A stretch of DNA of 64,000 bases from Streptomyces radicis (GTDB taxonomy: Bacteria; Actinomycetota; Actinomycetes; Streptomycetales; Streptomycetaceae): the NCBI RefSeq assembly GCF_003626575.1, contig NZ_RBDY01000019.1:1-64000 (forward strand). The letters are read 5' to 3'. The notes under the pieces were generated by a model. The model made no database searches and was not told where the DNA came from. It worked only from the letters and a program-made list of their open reading frames with translations. Position 1 is the stretch's first letter, and each line of letters begins with the position of its first letter. Shown here one piece after another: positions 36,534 through 45,149 of the stretch. A program made the position numbers and the translations under genes.

Positions 36534-39500
36534 ATGACGCAGTACCGCCACGTCCCAGCGCAGGTCGACCTGCCCGCGCTCGAACACGAGGTGCTCGAGC
36601 TGTGGCAGGCGAGCAAGACGTTCGCCCGCAGCGTCGAGCAGTCCGCGGGCCGCCCCGACTGGGTGTTCTACGAGGGCCCGCCCACCGCCAACGGCATGCC
36701 GGGTGCGCACCACATCGAGGCGCGCGTCTTCAAGGACGTCTTCCCGCGCTTCAAGACGATGCGCGGCTTCCACGTCACCCGCAAGGCCGGCTGGGACTGC
36801 CACGGCCTGCCGGTCGAGCTGGCCGTGGAGAAGGAGCTGGGCTTCACGGGCAAGCAGGACATCGAGGCGTACGGCATCGCCGAGTTCAACGCCAGGTGCC
36901 GCGCGTCCGTGACGCGGCACACCGACGCGTTCGCCGAGCTCACGACCCGCATGGGGTACTGGGTCGACCTCGACCACGCCTACCGCACGATGGACCCCGA
37001 GTACATCGAGTCCGTGTGGTGGTCGCTCAAGGAGATCTTCGGCAAGGGCCTCCTCGGCCAGGACCACCGCGTCGCCCCCTGGTGCCCGCGCTGCGAGACC
37101 GGCCTGTCCGACCACGAGCTGGCGCAGGGCTACGAGACGGTCGTCGACCCCTCCGTCTATGTCCGCATGCCGCTGGTCTCGGGGCCGCTCGCGGGCGAGG
37201 CGTCGCTGCTCGTGTGGACGACCACGCCATGGACCCTCGTCTCCAACACCGCGGTCGCCGCCCACCCCGGCGTCACCTATGTCGTGGCCACCGACGGCAC
37301 CGAGCGCCTCGTCGTCGCCGAGCCGCTCCTCGCGGCCGCGCTCGGCGAGGGCTGGACGGCCACGGGGCAGACGTTCACCGGCGCCGAGATGGAACGCTGG
37401 TCCTACCGCCGCCCGTTCGACCTCGTGGACTTCGGGGGCGCGCGGGCGCACTACGTGGTGAACGCCGAGTACGTCACCACCGAGGACGGCACGGGCCTGG
37501 TCCACCAGTCGCCCGCGTTCGGCGAGGACGACCTCGTCACATGCCGCGCCTACGGCCTCCCCGTGGTCAACCCCGTGCGCGCCGACGGCACGTTCGACGA
37601 GGGGCTGCCGCTGGTCGGCGGGCAGTTCTTCAAGAAGGCCGACGAGGCGCTGGTCGCCGACCTCGCCGCGCGCGGGCTGCTGTTCAGGCACCTGCCCTAC
37701 GAGCACAGCTATCCGCACTGCTGGCGCTGCCACACCCCCCTGCTCTACTACGCACAGCCCGCCTGGTACATCCGCACCACCCGCGTGAAGGACGCGCTCC
37801 TGCGGGAGAACGAGCGGACGACGTGGTACCCCGGGTCGATCAAGCACGGCCGCTACGGCGACTGGCTCACCAACAACGTCGACTGGGCGCTGTCCCGCAA
37901 CCGCTACTGGGGCACCCCGCTGCCCATCTGGCGCTGCGACGCGGGCCATCTCACGTGCGTCGGCTCGCTCGCGGAGCTCTCCGAGCTGTCGGGGGCCGAC
38001 CAGTCGGGCCTCGACCCGCACCGGCCGTTCATCGACGAGGTCGTCTTCGGCTGCCCCGAGGACGGCTGCGCCGCGACGGCCACGCGCGTCCCCGAGGTGA
38101 TCGACGCGTGGTACGACTCGGGCGCGATGCCGTTCGCGCAGTGGGGCTACCCCTACCGGAACCGCGAGGCGTTCGAACGCCGCTATCCCGCCCAGTACAT
38201 CTGCGAGGCGATCGACCAGACCCGCGGCTGGTTCTACACGCTGATGGCCGTCGGCACCCTGGTCTTCGACCGCTCCTCCTACGAGACCGTCGTCTGCCTC
38301 GGCCACATCCTCGCCGAGGACGGCCGCAAGATGTCCAAGCACCTCGGGAACATCCTTGAGCCCATCCCGCTCATGGAGCGGCACGGCGCCGACGCGGTGC
38401 GCTGGTTCATGGCGGCGGGCGGCTCGCCCTGGTCGGCCCGCAGGGTCGGGCACGGCACCATCCAGGAGGTGGTCCGCAAGACGCTGCTGACCTACTGGAA
38501 CACCGTCGCGTTCCAGGCCCTCTACGCCAGGACGTGCGGCTGGGCGCCCTCGGACGCCGATCCGGCGCCCGCGGAGCGGCCGTTGCTCGACCGCTGGCTG
38601 CTCAGCGAGCTCAACGCCCTGACGGACATGGTCACCCAGGCCATGGACAACTTCGACACCCAGCGCACGGGCAAGCTCATCTCCACGTTCGTCGACGACC
38701 TCTCCAACTGGTACGTCCGCCGCTCCCGCCGCCGCTTCTGGCAGGGCGACCCGGCGGCGCTGCGCACGCTGCACGAGGTGCTGGAGACCGTGACGCGGCT
38801 GATGGCCCCGATGGTGCCTTTCGTGACCGAACGCGTCTGGCAGGACCTCGTCGTCCCGGTGACCCCCGGCGCCCCGGACTCGGTGCACCTGGCGTCCTGG
38901 CCCGAGGCGGAGCAGACGCTGGTCGACCCGGATCTCTCCCAGGACATGCTGCTGGTGCGGCGCCTGGTGGAGCTCGGCAGGGCCACGCGCGCCGAGTCGG
39001 GCGTGAAGACGCGCCAGCCGCTCTCCCGCGCGCTGGTCGCGGCGCAGGGCTTCGAGCTGCTGGGCGACGACCTGCGCGAGCAGATCGCCGAGGAGCTGAA
39101 CGTCGCCTCGCTCGCCTCGCTCTCCGCGATGGGCGGCTCGCTCGTGGACACCTCGGCCAAGGCCAACTTCCGTGCGCTGGGCCGCCGTTTCGGCAAGGGC
39201 ACCCAGCCGGTCGCCCGGGCGATCGCCGAGGCGGACGCCGCCGCGCTCTCCGCGGCGCTGCGCGCGGGCACGGCCACGGTCACGGTGGAGGGCGACGAGG
39301 TGCCCCTTTCGCCCGATGAGGTCATCATCACGGAAACGCCGCGCGAGGGCTGGTCGGTGGCCTCCGACACCGGGGCCACGGTGGCGCTCGACCTGGAGAT
39401 CACGCCCGAGCTGCGCCGCGCGGGCCTGGCCCGCGACGCGATCCGGCTGATCCAGGACGCCCGCAAGAACAGCGGCCTCGAGGTGACCGACCGGATCGCG

Positions 39501-39695
39501 GTCCGCTGGAGCGCGACCGACGACGAGACCGCGACGGCCCTGGCCGACCACCGGGACCTGATCTCCGCCGAGGTGCTGGCCACCGACTTCACCGAGGACG
39601 AGGGCGCGGGTGAGGGGGAAGGTGAACGCGCGGGCTGGGGCGAGCCGTTCGGCGAGGGGACGCTCGGCGCGACGTTCCGCCTGCGGCGCGCATGA
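36534..39695 (+). CDS. ileS: Isoleucyl-tRNA synthetase, type 2, with altered HIGH motif
   Basis: A 1053-residue class I synthetase of the long, eukaryote-like IleRS2 group. The signature HIGH is replaced by GAHH (residues 57-60, in NGMPGAHHIEARVFKD). KMSKHLGN lies at 599-606, the tryptophan-rich catalytic WDCHGLPVELAVEKELG is intact, and the editing domain is inserted between them. Zinc-type cysteines are in APWCPRCETGLS and HCWRCHTP. The ATG at 36534 has GGAGGA 7 nt upstream, which is the site controlled by the T-box. A perfect terminator follows. Confidence 0.97.
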   Translation: MTQYRHVPAQVDLPALEHEVLELWQASKTFARSVEQSAGRPDWVFYEGPPTANGMPGAHHIEARVFKDVFPRFKTMRGFHVTRKAGWDCHGLPVELAVEKELGFTGKQDIEAYGIAEFNARCRASVTRHTDAFAELTTRMGYWVDLDHAYRTMDPEYIESVWWSLKEIFGKGLLGQDHRVAPWCPRCETGLSDHELAQGYETVVDPSVYVRMPLVSGPLAGEASLLVWTTTPWTLVSNTAVAAHPGVTYVVATDGTERLVVAEPLLAAALGEGWTATGQTFTGAEMERWSYRRPFDLVDFGGARAHYVVNAEYVTTEDGTGLVHQSPAFGEDDLVTCRAYGLPVVNPVRADGTFDEGLPLVGGQFFKKADEALVADLAARGLLFRHLPYEHSYPHCWRCHTPLLYYAQPAWYIRTTRVKDALLRENERTTWYPGSIKHGRYGDWLTNNVDWALSRNRYWGTPLPIWRCDAGHLTCVGSLAELSELSGADQSGLDPHRPFIDEVVFGCPEDGCAATATRVPEVIDAWYDSGAMPFAQWGYPYRNREAFERRYPAQYICEAIDQTRGWFYTLMAVGTLVFDRSSYETVVCLGHILAEDGRKMSKHLGNILEPIPLMERHGADAVRWFMAAGGSPWSARRVGHGTIQEVVRKTLLTYWNTVAFQALYARTCGWAPSDADPAPAERPLLDRWLLSELNALTDMVTQAMDNFDTQRTGKLISTFVDDLSNWYVRRSRRRFWQGDPAALRTLHEVLETVTRLMAPMVPFVTERVWQDLVVPVTPGAPDSVHLASWPEAEQTLVDPDLSQDMLLVRRLVELGRATRAESGVKTRQPLSRALVAAQGFELLGDDLREQIAEELNVASLASLSAMGGSLVDTSAKANFRALGRRFGKGTQPVARAIAEADAAALSAALRAGTATVTVEGDEVPLSPDEVIITETPREGWSVASDTGATVALDLEITPELRRAGLARDAIRLIQDARKNSGLEVTDRIAVRWSATDDETATALADHRDLISAEVLATDFTEDEGAGEGEGERAGWGEPFGEGTLGATFRLRRA

Positions 39696-39698
39696 CCA

Positions 39699-39740
39699 AC
39701 GGGCTGGGGCCCGGACCTCGCGGTCCGGGCCCCAGCCCGT
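39699..39740. terminator. Perfect 19-bp stem terminator between ileS and divIVA
   Basis: ACGGGCTGGGGCCCGGACC (39699-39717) pairs with GGTCCGGGCCCCAGCCCGT (39722-39740) around a TCGC tetraloop. It begins 3 nt after the ileS stop and lies between convergent genes, so it serves both strands. Confidence 0.9.
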
Positions 39741-39776
39741 GATATGCCGAACGCCGTCAGGCGGCGCGGCGGCGCG

Positions 39777-41006
39777 TCAGTTGTCGTCCTCGTCGATCAG
39801 GAAGCCGCGCATCGGCGACGGAGCCTGCTGCATCGGCTGCGGACCCTGCGGCCGCACCGGCGCCATCGGCTGCGTCATCGCGGGCGACATCTGCTGCTGA
39901 CCGCCGTACGAGGGCGGGCCCGAGGGGCCGCCGTGCCCACCGTGACCACCGTGTCCGCCATGGCCACCGTGACCGCCCATCGGCTGATTCCCGCCGAGGG
40001 ACTGGTGGCCGCCCATGCCCGCACCAGGCCCGGCCGGGGCGCCGGCGGAGGCGAGCGACGGCTGCGGGGGCGCGGGGAGCGAGGGGGCCGCGGGCGAGCG
40101 CGGCGGGGCGAGCGAGTCGTCGGACTGACTCTCCAGCTGCCTCAACTGGCTCTCCAGGTACGACTTCAGGCGCGTGCGGTACTCGCGCTCGAAGCCACGC
40201 AGGTCCTCGACCTTGCGCTCGAGGGTGGCGCGGGCGGACTCGAGGGAGCCCATCGCGACGCGGTGCTTCTCCTGGGCGTCCCGCTCCAGCGCGTCGGCCT
40301 TGGCGCGGGCGTCCCGCTCCAGGCCCTCGGCGCGGCTGCGCGCCTCACCGACGATCTTGTTGGCCTCGGAACGGGCCTCCGCGATCGCCTGGTCCGCGGT
40401 CTGCTGGGCCAGCGAGAGCACGCGGGCCGCGCTCTCGTTGCCGCCCTGCTGCTGCGGCATGCCGGGACCGCCCATGCCGGGGCCGCCCATGCCGGGAGGG
40501 CCACCGAGGCCCTGACCACCCATGCCGCCGCCGGGCATCCCCTGGCCACCGTGCGTGCCATGGCCGCCCATCGGCACCGGGGCGCCGGGGTGACCCTGCG
40601 GGCCACCGGGGCCGCCAGGGCCACCGGGACCCATGGGACCGCCATGGCCCATCGGGCCTGGACCGCCGGGGTGGCCCTGGGGACCACCGGGGCCGGCGGG
40701 AAGTTGCGGAGGGCCGCCCATCTGCTGCTGGTGCTGATGCTGCTGGGGACCCGGACCCGATATGGCCGACATGGGCCCGCCAGGGCGGTCCTGCGGGTCG
40801 GGCTTCCGCATGTTCTGCTGGTTCTGCGCGGCGGCACGCGTCGCGGCGGCCAGCTTCGCGCGGAGGTCCTCGTTCTCCCTGAGCAGCCGGGTCAGCTCTG
40901 CCTCGACCTCGTCGAGGAAGGCGTCGACCTCGTCCTCGTCATAGCCTTCTCGGAGTCGGACGGTGGTGAACTGCTTGTTCCTCACGTCCTCGGGGGTCAG
41001 CGGCAT
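39777..41006 (-). CDS. divIVA: DivIVA polar growth protein
   Basis: A 409-residue DivIVA. The N-terminal membrane-curvature domain starts LTPEDVRNKQFTTVRLREGYDEDEVDAFLDEVE and leads into a first coiled coil (to about residue 60). A long linker of about 100 residues is Gly/Pro/Met/His/Gln-rich. A second coiled coil (about 180-270: ESAARVLSLAQQTADQAIAEARSEANKI...) is followed by another Gly/His-rich tail. It marks hyphal tips and branch sites and directs apical wall growth. It is the last gene of the division cluster. Streptomyces DivIVA is phosphorylated by a Ser/Thr kinase, AfsK, not visible here. Confidence 0.96.
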   Translation of the reverse strand: MPLTPEDVRNKQFTTVRLREGYDEDEVDAFLDEVEAELTRLLRENEDLRAKLAAATRAAAQNQQNMRKPDPQDRPGGPMSAISGPGPQQHQHQQQMGGPPQLPAGPGGPQGHPGGPGPMGHGGPMGPGGPGGPGGPQGHPGAPVPMGGHGTHGGQGMPGGGMGGQGLGGPPGMGGPGMGGPGMPQQQGGNESAARVLSLAQQTADQAIAEARSEANKIVGEARSRAEGLERDARAKADALERDAQEKHRVAMGSLESARATLERKVEDLRGFEREYRTRLKSYLESQLRQLESQSDDSLAPPRSPAAPSLPAPPQPSLASAGAPAGPGAGMGGHQSLGGNQPMGGHGGHGGHGGHGGHGGPSGPPSYGGQQQMSPAMTQPMAPVRPQGPQPMQQAPSPMRGFLIDEDDN

Positions 41007-41055
41007 CTCTTCACCTCAACGTAATTCGTCGGCATATCGGCTAGACCGTACTCGT

Positions 41056-41340
41056 TCACAGCCCGGCCACGACGCTGATCAGGATGTAGACGATGATCAT
41101 GAGTACGAAGAAGGACAGATCCAGCGCCACGCCCCCGAAGCGCAACGGCGGGATGGCCTTCCGCAGCGCCTTCAGTGGCGGATCCGTGACAGTGTAGGTG
41201 GCTTCGAGGGCCACGACCATCGCCTTGCCCGGGCTCCACGAGCGCGCGAACATGAACACGTAGTCCATGACCAGGCGGAAGAGCAGCAGGCCGAGCAAGC
41301 AGTACAAGGCAATCAGGACCACCTGTTGAACGATGCCCAT
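41056..41340 (-). CDS. YggT-family membrane protein
   Basis: A 94-residue protein with two transmembrane segments (QVVLIALYCLLGLLLFRLVMDYV and LDLSFFVLMIIVYILISVVAG) and the conserved intervening loop TDPPLKALRKAIPPLRFGGVALD. YggT genes accompany sepF and divIVA in Gram-positive division clusters; a role in osmotic or division-associated membrane function is proposed but unclear. It lies 49 bp upstream of divIVA in transcription order. Confidence 0.92.
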   Translation of the reverse strand: MGIVQQVVLIALYCLLGLLLFRLVMDYVFMFARSWSPGKAMVVALEATYTVTDPPLKALRKAIPPLRFGGVALDLSFFVLMIIVYILISVVAGL

Positions 41341-41412
41341 CCTGCCTGTCCCTCTCCCCTTGTCTCATGCTCCGGCCGGGCGGCCGGAGCAGCGTCTTCC
41401 GGTGTCCTGTCG

Positions 41413-42036
41413 TCAGCTCTGGTTGAAGAACCCGCCCTCCGCGATACGGGCCTTGTCCTCCGCCGTTACATCGACGTTAGCAGGCGACAGCAGGAACACC
41501 TTCTGCGTCACCCGCTCGATGCTGCCATGGAGACCGAAGACCAGACCAGCGGCAAAGTCGACAAGTCGCTTTGCATCTGTGTCGTCCATCTCCGTGAGGT
41601 TCATGATCACGGGAGTGCCCTCGCGGAAGTGTTCCCCGATGGTACGGGCCTCGTTGTACGTCCTTGGGTGGAGCGTGGTGATCCTGTACGGCTCCCGCTC
41701 TGACACGACCTTGGGCATGATCACGGGCGCGCTCTTCTCCAGGTTCTGTCGTTCGGATGTGATGGAAGACACGGGAGCGATCCTCCCGGGCCGTCTGCTT
41801 TCGGCCAGTACGGGAGCGGGTGTTGGCTCCGGCTCCCGCGGCGCCGGGGGGTGAACGACCCGCACCGGCTCCTCGGTCCGCTCCCGCTGCGGGGGCTCGT
41901 GCGCCGACTGGCGCCTGCCCCGTTCGGGCTCGGGCTCCGGCTCGAACTCGTCATCGGGGCCATAGCCCGCGCGGTCGTAGCCGTCGTCCTCCACGAGGCC
42001 GAGGTAGACCGCCATCTTGCGCATCGCGCCAGCCAT
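41413..42036 (-). CDS. sepF: Cell division protein SepF
   Basis: A 207-residue SepF. The N-terminal amphipathic membrane-binding segment is MRKMAVYLGLVEDDGYD, followed by an acidic, Pro-rich linker (about 25-100). The C-terminal SepF domain (about 105-200) includes RTYNEARTIGEHFREGTPVIMNLTEM and GSIERVTQKVFLLSPANVDVTAED. It tethers and aligns FtsZ at the membrane; actinobacteria lack FtsA and ZipA. The ATG at 42036 adds MAGA before the family's usual MRKM start. Confidence 0.95.
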   Translation of the reverse strand: MAGAMRKMAVYLGLVEDDGYDRAGYGPDDEFEPEPEPERGRRQSAHEPPQRERTEEPVRVVHPPAPREPEPTPAPVLAESRRPGRIAPVSSITSERQNLEKSAPVIMPKVVSEREPYRITTLHPRTYNEARTIGEHFREGTPVIMNLTEMDDTDAKRLVDFAAGLVFGLHGSIERVTQKVFLLSPANVDVTAEDKARIAEGGFFNQS

Positions 42037-42159
42037 CGACTGCGTCCTCCGCTCCCTGGTGGATCGGCTCCGATCTGCCCGGGCCGCGGATCCACGTAAC
42101 CTGCCCCACTTAGGTGGGATTGACCATATTTTCGACTCTGGGGCCCTCGCCTGGCGACG

Positions 42160-42891
42160 TTACCCGAGGGCGGGGCGGACTCCGAGCACCGCGCTGCCCA
42201 CGCGCACGTGTGTCGCTCCCGCGGCGACGGCGGCCTCCAAGTCCGCGCTCATACCTGCCGAGACCATGTTCGCAGCAGGATGGTCGGCGCGCAGGTCCCT
42301 TGCGATTTCCGCAAGCCGCTCGAAAGCGGCATCCGGCGAACCGGCGTACGCACCCGCGAGCGGCGCGACGGTCATCAGACCCGCGAGCCGCAGCCCGGGA
42401 GCGGCCGCGACCGCGGCCGCCAACTCTCCCACGCCGTCCGGCGCGACGCCCCCGCGGCCACCGCCGAGACCCGACTCCCTCTCCAACGCCACCTGAAGCA
42501 GACAGTTGAGGGGCGCACGCCCGGCGCTCGTGACAGCGGAGGAGAGCGCGGACACCAGCTTCGCGCGGTCCACCGAGTGCACACAGTCCGCGTAGGAGAC
42601 GACGGAGCGCACCTTGTTGGTCTGCAACTGCCCCACGAAGTGCCAGGTCAGCGGGAGATCGGCGCACGCGGCGGCCTTCGCGGACGCCTCCTGGTCGCGG
42701 TTCTCGGCAACGTCGCGCACGCCGAGATCCGCGAGCGTGCGGACGTCATCGGCGGGGTAGGTCTTGGTGACCACGACGAGCGTCACCGAATCCCGCGCGC
42801 GCCCCGCGGCCTCGCACGCGCGGGCGATGCGCTCCTCCACGCGCGCGAGCCCGTCGGCCAGTTCGGCCCGTCGCCGCTCCGACGCGCTCAT
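42160..42891 (-). CDS. PLP homeostasis protein (YggS/PLPBP family)
   Basis: A 243-residue single-domain alanine-racemase-like barrel that binds PLP through Lys43 (VVVTKTYPADDV). WHFVGQLQTNKVRSVV and NMVSAGMSADLEAAVAAGATHVRVGSA (split here by the phosphate loop) are diagnostic. It buffers PLP and affects amino acid balance; there is no catalytic activity known. Its ATG overlaps the pgeF stop by 4 nt. Confidence 0.94.
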   Translation of the reverse strand: MSASERRRAELADGLARVEERIARACEAAGRARDSVTLVVVTKTYPADDVRTLADLGVRDVAENRDQEASAKAAACADLPLTWHFVGQLQTNKVRSVVSYADCVHSVDRAKLVSALSSAVTSAGRAPLNCLLQVALERESGLGGGRGGVAPDGVGELAAAVAAAPGLRLAGLMTVAPLAGAYAGSPDAAFERLAEIARDLRADHPAANMVSAGMSADLEAAVAAGATHVRVGSAVLGVRPALG

Positions 42892-43622
42892 GACGCGGCC
42901 AGCCACACGTAGCTCGCCTGCCGACCGGTCGGGCGCTCGCGGCGGTGGGAGAAGTGGTCGGCCGACTCGAGCGTGCAGACCGGGGAGAGCGTGACATCGG
43001 TGACACCCGCGGCGTTCAGCTGAATCAGCACCCCGGCCGGGATGTCGACGGCCGGTGTCCCCACGCGGGTCGTCGCCGCGCACCCCGGCACCCGGCCCTC
43101 CGCGTCGTCGCGCATCTCCCCCGGCACCTCATAACACCGCCCGCACACCGAAGGACCGGTGCGGGCCGCGATCCTGCCCGGCTCCGCGCCGAGCGCGCAC
43201 ATCGCGGCGACCGTCTCGGGGACCACCCCGGCCAGCAGCCCGGGGCGCCCGGCGTGCGCCGCGCCCACGATCCCGGCGACCGGATCGGCCAGGAGCACCG
43301 GCGTGCAATCGGCGGTGAGCACCGCGAGCGCGAGCCCCCGGCGCGCGGTGACCACGCCATCCGCCTCGGGTGCGACCCCGTCGGGCCAGGGGTCGCCCGC
43401 GACCACGACCCGGCTGCCATGTACCTGGTGCAGCCAGCGGACCGAGGCGGGGTCGAGGCCCGCGGCCTCGGCGGCCAGCTTGCGGTTGGCCAGGACGGCG
43501 GAGGGGTCGTCCCCCACCGCGCCCCCCAGATTCAGGCTCTCGTACGGAGCGGCGCTCACCCCGCCCCACCGGTCGGTGAAGGCGAAGCGCGCGCCGCTCG
43601 CTGTGGACTGCCGCTCTATCAC
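42888..43622 (-). CDS. pgeF: Peptidoglycan editing factor / polyphenol oxidase-fold protein (PgeF/YfiH)
   Basis: A 244-residue YfiH/PgeF family protein starting at a GTG. The His/Cys metal-site blocks are present: LHQVHGSRVVVA, LTADCTPVLLADP, GAAHAGRPGLLAGVV and CGRCYEVP. PgeF in enterics removes misincorporated serine from peptidoglycan precursors; other members show purine nucleoside or laccase activity. Its place just downstream of ftsZ suits a wall-quality role. Confidence 0.93.
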   Translation of the reverse strand: MIERQSTASGARFAFTDRWGGVSAAPYESLNLGGAVGDDPSAVLANRKLAAEAAGLDPASVRWLHQVHGSRVVVAGDPWPDGVAPEADGVVTARRGLALAVLTADCTPVLLADPVAGIVGAAHAGRPGLLAGVVPETVAAMCALGAEPGRIAARTGPSVCGRCYEVPGEMRDDAEGRVPGCAATTRVGTPAVDIPAGVLIQLNAAGVTDVTLSPVCTLESADHFSHRRERPTGRQASYVWLAAS

Positions 43623-43655
43623 TGTGACGTCATACCGTGCGCGGGGCCGCCGCGC

Positions 43656-44894
43656 CTACTTCAGGAAGTCCGGAACGTCCAGCTCCTCGACCTGCCCGCC
43701 GTCGTAAGGCCGGGCGGAAGGGACCTGGGGCGAGCCCTTGGGGTCGCGGACCGGGTCGGACTGCTGCTCGGGCTGGCCCGCGTCGCGGCCGTCGAGCACC
43801 GAGGGCTCCCGCGGGGGCAGCGAGCCGAGGCCGCCGAACGAGGGGCGCTCGGGCTCGGGCTCGGGTCGCTCGGGGGCGGGCGGGGAGACGGACTCCTCCT
43901 TGCCGCCGTACGCGCCGAGCGCCTTGTCGCGGCTGCGCGACGGCGGCTGGCCGCCGTCGAAGCCCGCCGCGATGACCGTCACCCGCACCTCGTCGCCGAG
44001 GGCGTCGTCGATGACGGCGCCGAAGATGATGTTCGCCTCGGGGTGGGCCGCCTCGCTGACGAGCTGCGCGGCCTCGTTGATCTCGAAGAGGCCGAGGTCG
44101 GAGCCGCCCGAGATGGAGAGGAGCACGCCGCGGGCGCCGTCGATGGACGCCTCGAGCAGGGGGGAGGAGATGGCCATCTCGGCGGCGGCCACCGCACGGT
44201 CGTCGCCGCGGGCCGAGCCGATGCCCATGAGCGCCGAGCCCGCCTCGGACATCACGGACTTGACGTCGGCGAAGTCCAGGTTGATCAGGCCCGGGGTGGT
44301 GATGAGGTCGGTGATGCCCTGGACGCCGGAGAGCAGCACCTGGTCCGCGGACTTGAAGGCGTCGAGGACGCTGACCTGGCGGTCCGAGATGGACAGCAGC
44401 CGGTCGTTCGGGATGACGATCAGGGTGTCGACCTCGTCGCGCAGCTGGGCGATGCCGTCCTCGGCCTGATTCGCCCGGCGACGGCCCTCGAAGGTGAACG
44501 GGCGGGTGACCACGCCGATGGTCAAGGCCCCCAGGGAACGCGCGATGTTCGCCACGACCGGTGCGCCACCTGTGCCGGTGCCGCCGCCCTCGCCCGCCGT
44601 CACGAAGACCATGTCGGCGCCCTTGAGGACCTCCTCGATCTCCTCCCGGTGGTCCTCGGCAGCCTTGCGACCGACGTCGGGGTTGGCGCCGGCGCCGAGC
44701 CCGCGCGTGAGCTCGCGGCCGACGTCCAGCTTGACGTCGGCGTCGCTCATCAACAGCGCCTGCGCATCGGTGTTGATCGCGATGAACTCGACGCCCTTGA
44801 GACCGACCTCGATCATCCTGTTGATGGCGTTGACACCACCGCCGCCGATACCGACGACCTTGATGACTGCGAGGTAGTTCTGCGGTGCTGCCAC
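43656..44894 (-). CDS. ftsZ: Cell division GTPase FtsZ
   Basis: A 412-residue tubulin homologue. The GTPase signature is GGGTGTG at 103-109. KVVGIGGGGVNAINRM opens the nucleotide domain, and the T7 catalytic loop is NLDFADVKSVM. The C-terminal linker (about 320-400) is Pro/Glu-rich, and the peptide DVPDFLK at the end is the SepF-binding tail. The start is a GTG, 255 bp after ftsQ; the leader carries promoter elements for developmental control. Confidence 0.98.
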   Translation of the reverse strand: MAAPQNYLAVIKVVGIGGGGVNAINRMIEVGLKGVEFIAINTDAQALLMSDADVKLDVGRELTRGLGAGANPDVGRKAAEDHREEIEEVLKGADMVFVTAGEGGGTGTGGAPVVANIARSLGALTIGVVTRPFTFEGRRRANQAEDGIAQLRDEVDTLIVIPNDRLLSISDRQVSVLDAFKSADQVLLSGVQGITDLITTPGLINLDFADVKSVMSEAGSALMGIGSARGDDRAVAAAEMAISSPLLEASIDGARGVLLSISGGSDLGLFEINEAAQLVSEAAHPEANIIFGAVIDDALGDEVRVTVIAAGFDGGQPPSRSRDKALGAYGGKEESVSPPAPERPEPEPERPSFGGLGSLPPREPSVLDGRDAGQPEQQSDPVRDPKGSPQVPSARPYDGGQVEELDVPDFLK

Positions 44895-44989
44895 GTCGAA
44901 GGCCTCTCGCCTCGATTTACGTGTCGCCGCTCCGCGGGTGCCGCAGCGCGTCGACGGATGCCGATGGGACGGGTGGATAAGCCGTCCCG

Positions 44990-45014
44990 AACCCTAACGC
45001 CCAAGTTTAGGGTT
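44990..45014. promoter_or_regulatory. Inverted repeat in the ftsZ leader
   Basis: AACCCTAA (44990-44997) and TTAGGGTT (45007-45014) form an 8-bp perfect inverted repeat with a 9-nt spacer, about 95 bp upstream of ftsZ. A second one, GGGACGG/CCGTCCC (44966-44972 and 44982-44988), lies just downstream in the direction of transcription. They could be operators or leader hairpins. Confidence 0.55.
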
Positions 45015-45087
45015 ACCTGTGCTCGTCGTTCCTTGGATTCCTCGGAACGGACACTAAGTCGACAAGTGGTACGCGTTCAACGAACAC
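45013..45087 (-). CDS. Possible 24-codon upstream ORF of ftsZ
   Basis: AGGAGG (minus strand, 45099-45094) sits 6 nt before a GTG that opens 24 codons ending at TAA (45013-45015). One codon, the eleventh, is TTA, which only the bldA tRNA reads in streptomycetes. Against this: the codon usage is unlike the neighbours (GTT, GAA, GTA, CCA, CTT, AAT, AGG), and the predicted ftsZ promoter overlaps it, so only read-through RNA from ftsQ would contain the whole ORF. I report it as a hypothesis. Confidence 0.25.
   Translation of the reverse strand: MFVERVPLVDLVSVPRNPRNDEHR
45051..45080 (-). promoter_or_regulatory. Predicted ftsZ promoter with GACAC (WhiA-like) motif
   Basis: On the minus strand TTGAAC (45080-45075), an 18-nt spacer and TAGTGT (45056-45051) form a reasonable sigma-70-type promoter about 155 bp before the ftsZ start. 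GACAC (45050-45054, plus strand) overlaps the -10. GACAC is the core of WhiA sites, and WhiA/WhiB activate a sporulation promoter of ftsZ in Streptomyces, so this may be that promoter. Confidence 0.55.
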
Positions 45088-45149
45088 GCCGAACCTCCTG
45101 TTTTTCTTTTCACCCTATGTGATCGCCGCCTGTGCCGCCGCACGGGGGG

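Noticed and set aside
36096..39551. 1151-codon frame antisense to ileS
   Set aside because: It covers the T-box and the whole synthetase on the opposite strand and has no recognisable domain.
45020..45116. Second leader ORF starting GTGAAAAGAAAAACA before ftsZ
   Set aside because: It overlaps the first in another frame, has no ribosome-binding sequence of its own and ends after about 19 codons.
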